Shown: one piece after another, positions 17,169 to 25,943 of the stretch
How positions within the stretch are numbered: position 1 is the first letter of the stretch
Layout: each line of letters starts with the position of its first letter
Source of the DNA: Bacteroidota bacterium
GTDB taxonomy: Bacteria > Bacteroidota > Ignavibacteria > UBA10030 > UBA6906
Direction: 5' to 3'
DNA length: 64,000 nucleotides
Assembly (NCBI GenBank): GCA_030835135.1
Contig: JAUQWO010000052.1
Coordinates: forward strand, 1 to 64,000
The notes under the pieces: generated by a model
The model's database searches: none
What the model was told of the DNA's origin: nothing
Seen by the model: the letters and a program-made list of their open reading frames with translations, nothing else
Position numbers and translations under genes: made by a program

Positions 17169-19658
17169 GTGTCAGAGATGTCCGCTGGTCATCTGTGCGA
17201 AAGGAGAAGGGCACCGTCCCATGCATCGACACGGTGCATTGCGGTGACGTCGCTGCTCTTCGTTGTGCCGGTGATGGGATCCGGGGCGTGGTGTCCGGAT
17301 GATCCCCTGTGTGCTCCGGCGTTCTCCACCCGGCACCGACAGGTGGACTCTGTTCTCAGCACCACTGTGTCCATTGCCGACACACCATCGGTCACGGGAA
17401 GGAAGAGGGAACTGGGAGACCTGGATCTCCGTGAACTCTCCGCGATCCGTCTTTCGCCCTTCGATGTTTCCACCGGAGGAGATCGGGGATATCTTCCCTC
17501 GAACGCAGTCTCCGGTTCGCGCATCGATGTCCAGATCCAGGATCTCCCGTTCGCGATACAGGCTTTTACCGGTCAGTTCATCAGTGACCAGAAGGCTACG
17601 ATGATCTGGGATGTGGCCCGGTTTGCTCCCGGCGTGACCTACCGGAGCAATGACTTCAATGAAGGGAATGCGAATGTCGCGATCCGCGGTTTTGCGGTGG
17701 GTTCATTGTCCGGGGGCAATATCCATCTCCTGCGGGACGGTTTTCATGGTCCATCGATCGTTGATTTCACGAACATTGCCCGCGTGGAGGTGGTGAAGGG
17801 ACCGGCATCGTTCCTGTATGGCCAGCTGGCTCCCGGTGGCGTCATCAACATCATCTCGAAGACGCCGGAGGAACGGCCATTCGTGTCGGCCGATCTCCGC
17901 GTGGGGTCCTACGGTGAATACCGGATGGAAGCCGATGCAACAGGACCCATCACCGATGCTCTTCTGTTCAGAGTGGCGGGATCCTTCGATCAGGACATTC
18001 GCTACTGGAGACCGTACGATGGTCATTCATGGGATATCGCGCCGTCCCTCCGCTGGTTCCCAACGGAGGGAGTCGGGGTCTCGGTCAGGTATGAGCGGTT
18101 CCGCAAGAATGAGACACCGCAGGTCATGCAAAAGCCGGGATACAATACACACTCAGGCGTCCTGCCGAGTGCCGCAGATCCCAACCGTTCGGGCGTGGAC
18201 GTCCCGGGACTCCCTGATGATTGGAACAGCATGTCGCACTACGACTACCGGCGCAGTGCGACGGATGGCCTCACGGCCTGGATCGACATCAGTGTGACCT
18301 CCAATTGGAGTGTGCGCGCGGGCTATTCGCATGCGGAGTTCTCGACGGATATGCTCTTCACCGGCAATCTTGGGATGGCGAACAATCACACGGTGGTCCA
18401 GGGCCGAAGGGTCAGAAAGCAGGTCTACACCAATCGGGGTGATACCTGGGAAGTTCAGGCACTGGGCAAGTACCACCTCGGCGACGTAAGCGTCCGACTC
18501 CTTCTGGGTGCGCAGTATATCGACCGGGTGTTCGATACGTGGGCGGCGCAGGCTCCGAACGATCCGCGGTTGGGAAACGATCCTACTGCGTCTCCGTTGC
18601 CCCTGTGGGACCTTGGCGACGCATCAACGTGGGACCGTGAAGCGACGGTGCCGATCGGAGTGCTCACTGCGAACCGGGCGGATCGATCAACATATTGGAC
18701 CGATCGGGCGGCGTGGGCGGGCACCACGGTCGGCCTGTTCGCTGACCGGCTGCTCATCCTTGCCGGAGGGCGACTGACGTCCACGCACAGCAGCCTTGCC
18801 GACCGGGTCGGGACTCAATCGCTTCCTCAGATCAGCACGGAGGTGGCCACCCCCCAGGTCGGTATCTTGTGGCATCCTTCGCACGCCGTCGCGCTGTTCG
18901 CGTCGTTTGCGGAGTCTTTCGTGCCCAGCACCCAGGCGTTGCTGAATCCCGACAGCACAACCGGGCTTGCCGCGCCAACCAGGGGGCGGGGGTACGACCT
19001 GGGATGCAAGTTTGACATGTTCAATGGCTTCGCCACGGGCACGATCACGCTCTTTGACATTCGGAACCGCAATATCATCAATGACCTGGCGATCACCAAT
19101 GCTGACGGGTCGGTGACCATTTACAATGTCCAGAGTGGGGAGCAACGCGCCACGGGTGTTGAATTCGATCTCACCCTTTCGCTGGATGCCCGGTGGCAGA
19201 CATATCTCAGCTACAGCTACATGGACTCGCGGATCACTGCGTTCAGCAGTAACGATGACGCCATTCTGGCGCTGGACCCCGCCGGACTTGATAAGGCAGG
19301 ACAGCTCAATTACAAGAATGTACGTCGCTTTCATGGCGCGCCGCTCCAAATGAGTGCGCCCCATCTGGGGAATATCTGGACCCGTTACGGAGTTGGTGAC
19401 GGTCCGTTGAAGGGGCTGAGTCTTGCCGCCGGGGTGAATCTGGTCCTGGATCAGACGCTTCTGCCCGACGCACCCCCGGATTCGCGACAGTCGTATGCGC
19501 TGTTCAGTGTCACCATCGGGTATTCGTGGACGTGGCAGGGAACCAAGGTTCGTGCCGACATCATGGGGAAGAACATCGGTGATGTTACGTATCGACCATC
19601 GCAGAGCACGCGCAGCCGTCCGCGGGAAGTCCTGGTCGGTCTGAACGCAGTATTCTGA
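17169..19658 (+). CDS. TonB-dependent siderophore-type outer-membrane receptor
   Basis: The 829-aa protein starts 3 nt after the kinase stop, at GTG 17169 (an ATG at 17178 is an alternative). After an N-terminal signal-like segment (about 25-42) comes the plug: VQIQDLPFAIQAFTGQFISD, DVARFAPGV, VAIRGFAVG, then RVEVVKGPASFLYGQLAPGGVINIISKTP, the classic plug end of siderophore receptors. The barrel follows, and the C-terminus RPREVLVGLNAVF ends in Phe. It would import a ferric siderophore or other chelate using TonB energy. There is no N-terminal STN signalling domain. Its place between two kinases suggests that uptake and sensing share a ligand, or that the pathway controls this receptor. Confidence 0.9.
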   Translation: MSEMSAGHLCERRRAPSHASTRCIAVTSLLFVVPVMGSGAWCPDDPLCAPAFSTRHRQVDSVLSTTVSIADTPSVTGRKRELGDLDLRELSAIRLSPFDVSTGGDRGYLPSNAVSGSRIDVQIQDLPFAIQAFTGQFISDQKATMIWDVARFAPGVTYRSNDFNEGNANVAIRGFAVGSLSGGNIHLLRDGFHGPSIVDFTNIARVEVVKGPASFLYGQLAPGGVINIISKTPEERPFVSADLRVGSYGEYRMEADATGPITDALLFRVAGSFDQDIRYWRPYDGHSWDIAPSLRWFPTEGVGVSVRYERFRKNETPQVMQKPGYNTHSGVLPSAADPNRSGVDVPGLPDDWNSMSHYDYRRSATDGLTAWIDISVTSNWSVRAGYSHAEFSTDMLFTGNLGMANNHTVVQGRRVRKQVYTNRGDTWEVQALGKYHLGDVSVRLLLGAQYIDRVFDTWAAQAPNDPRLGNDPTASPLPLWDLGDASTWDREATVPIGVLTANRADRSTYWTDRAAWAGTTVGLFADRLLILAGGRLTSTHSSLADRVGTQSLPQISTEVATPQVGILWHPSHAVALFASFAESFVPSTQALLNPDSTTGLAAPTRGRGYDLGCKFDMFNGFATGTITLFDIRNRNIINDLAITNADGSVTIYNVQSGEQRATGVEFDLTLSLDARWQTYLSYSYMDSRITAFSSNDDAILALDPAGLDKAGQLNYKNVRRFHGAPLQMSAPHLGNIWTRYGVGDGPLKGLSLAAGVNLVLDQTLLPDAPPDSRQSYALFSVTIGYSWTWQGTKVRADIMGKNIGDVTYRPSQSTRSRPREVLVGLNAVF

Positions 19659-19666
19659 AAAGGGGA

Positions 19667-22048
19667 ATGATGCATATGGCAGTGCGAGGTGCATGGGGCC
19701 GGGGCACGGCCCGATGCGTGGTCTGGTCGGTGCTGGCTCTGCTCTCCGGATCATGCAGTGCCGCGGAGTATCCTGCAGGAGACCGGCCGGGTCATCTGTT
19801 GGGGGCCGGAGTGCATCCGGCCAACCCGGTGCGGTCGCTGGCCGTTCTCGCCGCGAAGCAAGCAGGTCCGGCCGGAGCGGGGCCCATGGGAGCCCGTCTG
19901 CGTGCCAGCGAGGCTCAGAGTCAGACGCCGACACGGGAGGAGGTCATGGCGGCGTATCTGCTGAATTTCGGACGGAACGTCGCGTGGCCGGATGAAGACC
20001 ACCTCGACGTGTTCACCGTGAAACTCATCACAGCGAATAGCACGCTTGTCGAAACGGTCACGAGGATGTTCAGATCAAAGACCATGCGCAACCATCCGGT
20101 GCGCATCACGGCGGAGCCCCGCCTCACGTCGGTGGACAATGTTCAGGTTGTCTTTGTAGGACACGACAGGCAGGAGTCGGTGATCGACGTTTTTGACAGG
20201 ATCGAAGGCAAGCCCGTTCTTCTCGTATGCGACCGGTACGCGGACAGGCGGGTGGTGATGATCAACTTTGTGGAGACAGCGGATCACACCCTGCGCTTCG
20301 AGATCAATAAGGCGAATATCCTGAATCAGGGTCTTGCACTGATGCCGGATCTCGTGCTGCTGGGTGGGACCGAGATCGATGTTGCTGCGTTGTATCGTGA
20401 ATCCCAGGTGAGCCTGCGCGGCCTGCAGAAGCAGGTCGAGGGGCTGCGCCAACGCGAAGCAGAGCTCAACCGGACGCTCAGCACAAGTGGGGTCGAGATG
20501 GCGCGGCAACAACGAGCCATTACGATGCAGAGTGCAGCCATCGATAGTCAGCGCATTCAGCTCGCGCTTCAACGATCGTTGCTCGATCGTGTTCTCGCGG
20601 ACATCGCGCGCAAACAGGATACGCTCCGCCTCCAATCATCCATCATCGAACGGCGCGAGGGTGAATTGCGGCGTCAACGCGCCGAGATCGAACAGGGAGA
20701 CCGGATCCTGGCCGAACAACGGGGAACCATCGAGCAGCAACGGCTCGCGATCGAACACCAGTCCCGTGCCCTGGAGAAGCAGGGAGAAACCATTTCCCTG
20801 CAGCAGAAGATCCTCGTGCTGGCGATCGCAGTTGCTGTGCTCGGTCTCGGATTTCTGATCTCCATCTTCCGGGGGTATACACAAAGGAAGAAGATCAATG
20901 CCCGTCTGACGAAGGAGATCGAGGAGCGGAGAGCCATCGAAGTGGCTCTGGGCAAGAGCGAGGACCTGTATTATCGGGCGCCCTGTGGGTACCATTCTCT
21001 CGACGGGAACGGTGTCATTGTACAGGTCAATGACACGGAACTTGAGTGGCTGGGATACACCCGTGACGAGGTCATCGGGCGATTGCATTTCGGGGATCTG
21101 CTTGAACCCGCCGCGCGCCAGGAATTTGAGCACGGGTTCGCCAAGTTCAAGCTCGAGGGCGAAGTGAGGAATCAGGAGTTGGAACTGGTCCGGAAGGACC
21201 GCTCGCTCTTGCCGATCATGTTGAGCGCTACCGTGATCCGCGATGAACACGGTGCGTTCCTGATGAGCCGGTCGACAAGCGTGGACATCACCGATCGGAA
21301 GCATGCGGAACTCGAGATCCGGAGGCTCAACCAGGTGCTCGAGCAACGCGTGAAGGAACGAACGCGGGAACTGGAGACCGCGAACAAGGAGCTGGAAGCC
21401 TTTGCCTATTCCGTCTCGCATGACCTCCGTGCGCCGTTACGGGGCATCGATGGCTTCAGCCAGCTGCTGCTCGAGCAATACACAGACCACTTCGATGCCA
21501 GGGGGAATGACTATTTGCGGCGCGTGCGCGCCGGCGCGCAACGAATGGGCCACCTCATTGACGCGATGCTCGGCCTGTCGCGGGTGAGCCGTGCGGGTCT
21601 CTCTCTCCGGCCACTGAACCTGAGTCAGATAGCCCGCGAGGTGATGCGCGACCTGACCGACGCAGCACCCGGGCGCCGGTGCACGATCGCCATCGCCGAT
21701 GATCTTGCGGCCAGTGGCGACCCCCGCCTCCTGCGTGTCGTGCTGGAGAACCTGCTCGATAACGCATGGAAGTATTCCGGGAAGGTGACGCACGCGCAGA
21801 TCGAGGTCGGACGGATGGACACGCCGGAAGGTCCTGCCTTTTTCGTGCGCGATAATGGGGCAGGCTTCGACATGCAGTATGTGCACAAGCTGTTCGGCGC
21901 ATTTCAACGTCTGCACACGATGGACGAATTCCCGGGCACCGGGATCGGGTTGGCGACGGTACAGCGGATCATCCATAAGCATGGCGGGTCCGTGTGGGCT
22001 ACCGGCAGGATCGGGGCCGGGGCGACGTTCTATTTCACACTACCATAA
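19667..22048 (+). CDS. YfiR-domain/PAS histidine kinase fusion
   Basis: This 793-aa protein has an N-terminal signal-like segment (about 10-33). A YfiR (DUF4154) domain follows at about 92-235 (AAYLLNFGRNVAWPDE ... VVFVGHD ... VLLVCDRYADRRVVMINFV ... FEINKANILNQGLALMPDLVLLG). A long coiled coil (245-380) leads to one membrane helix (383-401), PAS (432-545), HisKA with His585 in SVSHDLRAPL, and HATPase (685-793). In Pseudomonas YfiR is a free periplasmic repressor of the diguanylate cyclase YfiN. Here the domain is covalently joined to a kinase and should place the sensor in the periplasm. The gene begins 8 nt after the TonB receptor. Confidence 0.9.
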   Translation: MMHMAVRGAWGRGTARCVVWSVLALLSGSCSAAEYPAGDRPGHLLGAGVHPANPVRSLAVLAAKQAGPAGAGPMGARLRASEAQSQTPTREEVMAAYLLNFGRNVAWPDEDHLDVFTVKLITANSTLVETVTRMFRSKTMRNHPVRITAEPRLTSVDNVQVVFVGHDRQESVIDVFDRIEGKPVLLVCDRYADRRVVMINFVETADHTLRFEINKANILNQGLALMPDLVLLGGTEIDVAALYRESQVSLRGLQKQVEGLRQREAELNRTLSTSGVEMARQQRAITMQSAAIDSQRIQLALQRSLLDRVLADIARKQDTLRLQSSIIERREGELRRQRAEIEQGDRILAEQRGTIEQQRLAIEHQSRALEKQGETISLQQKILVLAIAVAVLGLGFLISIFRGYTQRKKINARLTKEIEERRAIEVALGKSEDLYYRAPCGYHSLDGNGVIVQVNDTELEWLGYTRDEVIGRLHFGDLLEPAARQEFEHGFAKFKLEGEVRNQELELVRKDRSLLPIMLSATVIRDEHGAFLMSRSTSVDITDRKHAELEIRRLNQVLEQRVKERTRELETANKELEAFAYSVSHDLRAPLRGIDGFSQLLLEQYTDHFDARGNDYLRRVRAGAQRMGHLIDAMLGLSRVSRAGLSLRPLNLSQIAREVMRDLTDAAPGRRCTIAIADDLAASGDPRLLRVVLENLLDNAWKYSGKVTHAQIEVGRMDTPEGPAFFVRDNGAGFDMQYVHKLFGAFQRLHTMDEFPGTGIGLATVQRIIHKHGGSVWATGRIGAGATFYFTLP

Positions 22049-22060
22049 GGGGAACACAGC

Positions 22061-22501
22061 ATGCAACCAAAGACGATTCTGCTTGTTGAGGACAATCTTG
22101 ACGACATCGAGCTGACGCTGCAGGCGCTGAAGAAGAGCAAGATCACCAATGAGATCACCGTCGTTCATGACGGGGCGGAGGCACTCGAGTATCTCATGGG
22201 CACGGGGAAGTACGCCGGACGGGACATCACCGAGCTTCCCGCCGTCGTGCTCCTGGATCTGAAACTTCCGAAAGTGGACGGACTGGAGGTGCTTCGCGCG
22301 TTGCGAACCGCCGAACACTCGAAGCTTCTGCCGGTCGTCATTCTGACTTCCTCGCGGGAGGAGCAGGACATCGTGAAGGGATACTCCTTCGGAGTGAATT
22401 CGTATGTTCGCAAACCGGTGGACTTCACTCAATTTGCCGACGCCGTGAGTCACCTGGGGCTCTACTGGCTCTTGTTGAACGAAACCCCGTCGCGTCCATG
22501 A
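22061..22501 (+). CDS. single-domain response regulator (Rcp1-like)
   Basis: The 146-aa protein is only a receiver: acidic pocket EDNLDD at 10-15, phospho-acceptor Asp66 in VVLLDLKLP, Thr/Ser in VVILTSS, and Lys in YVRKPVDF. The length and the extended loop (YLMGTGKYAGRDITELPAV) are typical of Rcp1-type regulators that pair with bacteriophytochrome-like kinases. It begins 12 nt after the YfiR-kinase stop with a good ribosome site (AAGGGGA), so that kinase and the 1545-aa kinase are its likely phosphodonors. With no output domain it must act by protein contact or phosphotransfer. Confidence 0.93.
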   Translation: MQPKTILLVEDNLDDIELTLQALKKSKITNEITVVHDGAEALEYLMGTGKYAGRDITELPAVVLLDLKLPKVDGLEVLRALRTAEHSKLLPVVILTSSREEQDIVKGYSFGVNSYVRKPVDFTQFADAVSHLGLYWLLLNETPSRP

Positions 22502-23361
22502 GGACACAACGAGCAGACCTGCGGCGGCCGGCGCCGGACAGACCGACCGGAGGCATGCCGCACATGGATGCTTCCAGCGGCGCACGCGAGGAGAGCGCGT
22601 TGGGATTGAGGTCCCTGACGATCATCCTCGGCTTCATACTCCTGGGCCTCGTGCTGCTGATGGCGACCGGACATGCCGGGACGCTCGTTGTCCTTGCGCC
22701 CCACCCCGATGACGCCGAAGCCTCCTGTGGTGGCCTGATCGCCAACGCCGTAGCAGCGGGTGACACCGTGTTCATTCTCACCATGACGGGCGGGGAACTC
22801 GGGGTCTGGGGGAGATCGCCTGCCGAAGCGCGAACCATCCGAGAGGCAGAAGCCAGGAACGCTGCCGCCGTACTCGGCGCGCAGGTACTGTTCTTCGGAG
22901 GGATGGATGGTTCTCTGGCGGTCGATACCAGCGCAACGAACCGCCTCCTGAATATCCTGGAGGGGCTCCATCCGTCCGTCGTCGTGGCCCCTTGGCCTCT
23001 GGATGTGCATCCGGACCATCAGGCGACCGGGCTCCTGGCGTGGCGCGTGGTCCATGACCGGTCCACGACCTTCGATCTGTATTTTTACGAGACCTCGAAC
23101 AGTCCCCACACGAAGAGCGCGCATTTTGTACCGACGGAGTATATAGATATCACTTCGGTTCTGCGGCTGAAACAGACCGCCCTTTCGCAACAGGTGTCGC
23201 AACATCCCGAGGAATGGTGGCCGATGTATGAGGCCATGGCGCTGGTGCATGGATATGCGGCGGATGTTCAGTATGCGGAAGCGTATGTCCGTGCCCGGAC
23301 ATCATCGGGAATGGGGGGGAGAGCGATGGGCACATCGCGCACGTTGCCGATCGTCCGATGA
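22498..23361 (+). CDS. PIG-L family deacetylase with N-terminal membrane anchor
   Basis: The gene overlaps the response regulator by 4 nt (ATGA). A hydrophobic helix at about residues 38-57 precedes the catalytic domain. That domain has the zinc motif HPDD (69-72) with AEASCGG following, GGELGVWG, and HPDH at about 171-174. These are the conserved zinc-site elements of LmbE/PIG-L N-acetylglucosaminyl deacetylases. A late His-containing segment (MYEAMALVHGYAADVQYAEAY) fits the family end. It would deacetylate an N-acetylated sugar or a small thiol precursor, probably on the periplasmic or membrane face. Its translational coupling to a regulator is unusual. An ATG at 22564 would still keep the helix. 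Confidence 0.85.
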   Translation: MRTQRADLRRPAPDRPTGGMPHMDASSGAREESALGLRSLTIILGFILLGLVLLMATGHAGTLVVLAPHPDDAEASCGGLIANAVAAGDTVFILTMTGGELGVWGRSPAEARTIREAEARNAAAVLGAQVLFFGGMDGSLAVDTSATNRLLNILEGLHPSVVVAPWPLDVHPDHQATGLLAWRVVHDRSTTFDLYFYETSNSPHTKSAHFVPTEYIDITSVLRLKQTALSQQVSQHPEEWWPMYEAMALVHGYAADVQYAEAYVRARTSSGMGGRAMGTSRTLPIVR

Positions 23362-23436
23362 TCCTCTCATGGCCGGGTGAGCCGGCTGACGGACGGTCGA
23401 GAGTGGTCTCCACATACACACGGAAGGGGCTTCATC

Positions 23437-25188
23437 ATGAGCGGCGTTATACGTATCCTGCATCTTGAGGACGATCCTGCGGATGCCGCACTGGTCGATG
23501 CGAGACTCCACGCTGAAGGGATCTCCTGCGTGCTGCAGCGCGTCGACAATAGGATGGATTTCGAATCGGCGTTGAACGCCGGCGGTTGGGACGTCATCTT
23601 TGCGGACTATCAGTTGCCCTCCTATGATGGCGTGAAGGCGCTGGATCACGTCCTGCGAGTCGCGCCAGAGACCCCCCTCATCATGGTCTCCGGAACGCTG
23701 GGGGAGGATGCCGCGATCGATTGCCTGACGAAAGGCGCCACCGACTATGTGACAAAGCAGAAACTGTCGCGTCTCGGACCGGTCGTCCGTCGGGCACTGC
23801 TCGAGGCCGAGGATCGACGCGTCCGCAAGCGGAGCGAGGAGGAGATCGCGCTCCTGAATTTTGCCCTGAACAACGTCCACGAATCCGCCTATCTCATCGA
23901 CGCCGATGGGCACTTTGCGTACGTCAACAAGGAGGCCTGCCGGTCGCTGGGGTATACCGCCGAGGAGATGCTCCGCATGGACGTCCACGACATCCATCCG
24001 GAATTCCCCGAACCACGCTGGCGCACGCATTGGGAGGAACTCAAAGCGAAGCGATCGCTGACGTTTGCAGGACGCCATCTGACCCGGACGGGCGACATCC
24101 TGGAGGTGGAGATCCATGCGAACTATTTCGAGTATGCCGGGCGGCCATACAACTTTGCGCTGGTCCGTGACATCACCGAGCGAAAGCGCACGGAGGAGGC
24201 GGTGCAGAAACTGTCGCACGTCGTGGAGCAGAGTCCGGTGTCCGTGATTGTCACCGACACCGAAGGCACGATCAGCTATGTGAACCCGAAATTCTGTGAG
24301 GTCACCGGATTCTCAGCCGGGGAGGTGCTCGGCAAGAACCCGCGGATCCTGAAATCCGGCACGATGCCCGCCGCGACATACACCGAACTGTGGCAGAAGT
24401 TGAAGACCGGGAATGACTGGCGGGGAGAGTTGTGCAATAGACGGAAGGACGGGTCGATCTATTGGGAACTCGCCGTGATCTCTCCCATGGTGGACGGGAC
24501 CGGGAAGGTCACGAACTATATCGCCGTGAAAGAGGACATCACGGTGCGCAAACAGCTCGAAAACGAGATGCGGAGCTCGCTGCAGGAGAAGGAAGTGCTG
24601 TTGAAGGAGATCCACCACCGCGTGAAGAACAATCTCCAGATCATCTCCAGCCTTCTGGAGTTGGAGGCCGCCCGCCACACGGGCATGGAAGTGCGTGATG
24701 CGTTCGTGGAAAGTCACCGCCGAGTCCGGACGATGGCCCTGGTGCACGAACAGCTGTATGCCTCCTCGGACCTTGCGCAGATAGACTTCGGGCACCATCT
24801 GACGAAGATCGCGCAGGAGTTGCGGTCGACGTATGGCCAGGCGGGAGTGACACTGGAGTGTACGACCGACCATATCCGTGTTTCTGTCGACCACGCCATC
24901 CCGTGCGGCCTCATCGTGAATGAGCTCATCACGAATGCGCTCAAGCACGCGTTCCAGAACCGGCCCGATGGTACGATACAGGTGCGGCTCCGGCAGCCGG
25001 ATGAAGGGCACATCGAGGTGCAGATCGGGGACGACGGGGTAGGACTGCCTCCGGATCATGAACTGCGATCGCGCTCGTCCATGGGCATGAGGCTTGTCGA
25101 GACCCTCGTGGATCAGCTTGGCGCGGACCTGCGAACGGAGCGGAAAGGGGGGACGCTGTTCACCCTGACGGTCCCTCTCATGGAGTAG
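23437..25188 (+). CDS. receiver-PAS-PAS-HisKA_2 histidine kinase
   Basis: The 583-aa soluble protein has a receiver at about 5-120 (EDDPAD pocket, Asp57 in IFADYQLP, Lys in YVTKQKL), PAS domains at 140-255 and 258-385, a HisKA_2 region (LKEIHHRVKNNLQIISSLLELEA) and a HATPase domain (ELITNALKHAFQ, GDDGVGLP). HisKA_2 kinases often sense light or control the general stress response. I chose ATG 23437 over GTG 23377 because it starts exactly at the receiver fold. The receiver at the N-terminus suggests it lies downstream of another kinase, such as those upstream. A gap of 75 nt separates it from the deacetylase, so it may be the last gene of the block. Confidence 0.92.
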   Translation: MSGVIRILHLEDDPADAALVDARLHAEGISCVLQRVDNRMDFESALNAGGWDVIFADYQLPSYDGVKALDHVLRVAPETPLIMVSGTLGEDAAIDCLTKGATDYVTKQKLSRLGPVVRRALLEAEDRRVRKRSEEEIALLNFALNNVHESAYLIDADGHFAYVNKEACRSLGYTAEEMLRMDVHDIHPEFPEPRWRTHWEELKAKRSLTFAGRHLTRTGDILEVEIHANYFEYAGRPYNFALVRDITERKRTEEAVQKLSHVVEQSPVSVIVTDTEGTISYVNPKFCEVTGFSAGEVLGKNPRILKSGTMPAATYTELWQKLKTGNDWRGELCNRRKDGSIYWELAVISPMVDGTGKVTNYIAVKEDITVRKQLENEMRSSLQEKEVLLKEIHHRVKNNLQIISSLLELEAARHTGMEVRDAFVESHRRVRTMALVHEQLYASSDLAQIDFGHHLTKIAQELRSTYGQAGVTLECTTDHIRVSVDHAIPCGLIVNELITNALKHAFQNRPDGTIQVRLRQPDEGHIEVQIGDDGVGLPPDHELRSRSSMGMRLVETLVDQLGADLRTERKGGTLFTLTVPLME

Positions 25189-25240
25189 TGCAGGGCTGTG
25201 GATGAATGCTGCAGCACGTCTGGTACCACTGGAAGGGTGT

Positions 25241-25855
25241 ATGATGTTCGATGAGATATGGCCGCACGGACTGCGCGTGCTCTTTGTCGGCGCGGTCGCA
25301 ACGGAGCCCTCACCTACGCTGGAGTTCCATCACCTGCACCCGCGCGACCGGTTCTGGGAGCTGCTGGACCTGGGAGGCATAACGAAGGGGCGAGTCATCA
25401 CGAAGGAAGAGCGGAAGGCGATGGCGGACGGCCACGCGCGCGGGAACATCACGGACCCGGTCCGCCAGATCTTCCTGGAAAAGAAACGGAATCAACTTGT
25501 CCGGCTCGGCATCGGGATCACGTATCTGAACCGGAGTCCGGGCATTGGTACGGAGAAGGACAAAGCCGCGTTGCCAGCCGCGGAAGACCTCACCCGATTC
25601 GTGGCCCGTGCGGAGGCAACTGCTCCCCGCTGTTTTGCATTCGTGATGGACAACGCGATGTTCAAGGAGCTCTGGAGACCGCGCTGTGCAGATGCCACGG
25701 ATGTCCTCGGGAAACAACCATTCACGATCGCGGGTGTCCCGGTGTGGCTCATGGGTTCGGCACAGGCGGTCCTCAAGGGCGATGCGCTCCTTGCACAGGA
25801 GGACCAGTTCTTCGCCCTGGGAGAGTATCTTGGGAGCCTCGCCGATGACACTTAA
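25241..25855 (+). CDS. uracil-DNA glycosylase superfamily-like protein, catalytic motif degenerate
   Basis: The 204-aa product reads LRVLFVGAVATEPSP, RDRFWELLDLGGIT, RLGIGITYLNRSPGI, and later FVARAEATAPRCFAFVMDN. The spacing of LRVLFVG, NRFW-like and LGIGITxL elements is that of the Mug/TDG branch of uracil-DNA glycosylases. However, the first motif (GINPG in Mug, with the catalytic Asn) is GAVATEPS here, and no NPSGLS-like second motif is seen. I infer a related fold that is inactive or has another activity. The start follows GGAAGGG. Its 52-nt spacing after the kinase leaves co-transcription open. The assignment is by motif resemblance only. Confidence 0.55.
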   Translation: MMFDEIWPHGLRVLFVGAVATEPSPTLEFHHLHPRDRFWELLDLGGITKGRVITKEERKAMADGHARGNITDPVRQIFLEKKRNQLVRLGIGITYLNRSPGIGTEKDKAALPAAEDLTRFVARAEATAPRCFAFVMDNAMFKELWRPRCADATDVLGKQPFTIAGVPVWLMGSAQAVLKGDALLAQEDQFFALGEYLGSLADDT

Positions 25856-25943
25856 GGGGACGGCCGTCGGGATGAACATCGAGCGTCCGGAGCAAAGTCT
25901 GATAGCGCACTGAATACGTACCAATCAATCACTACGAGGTCAT

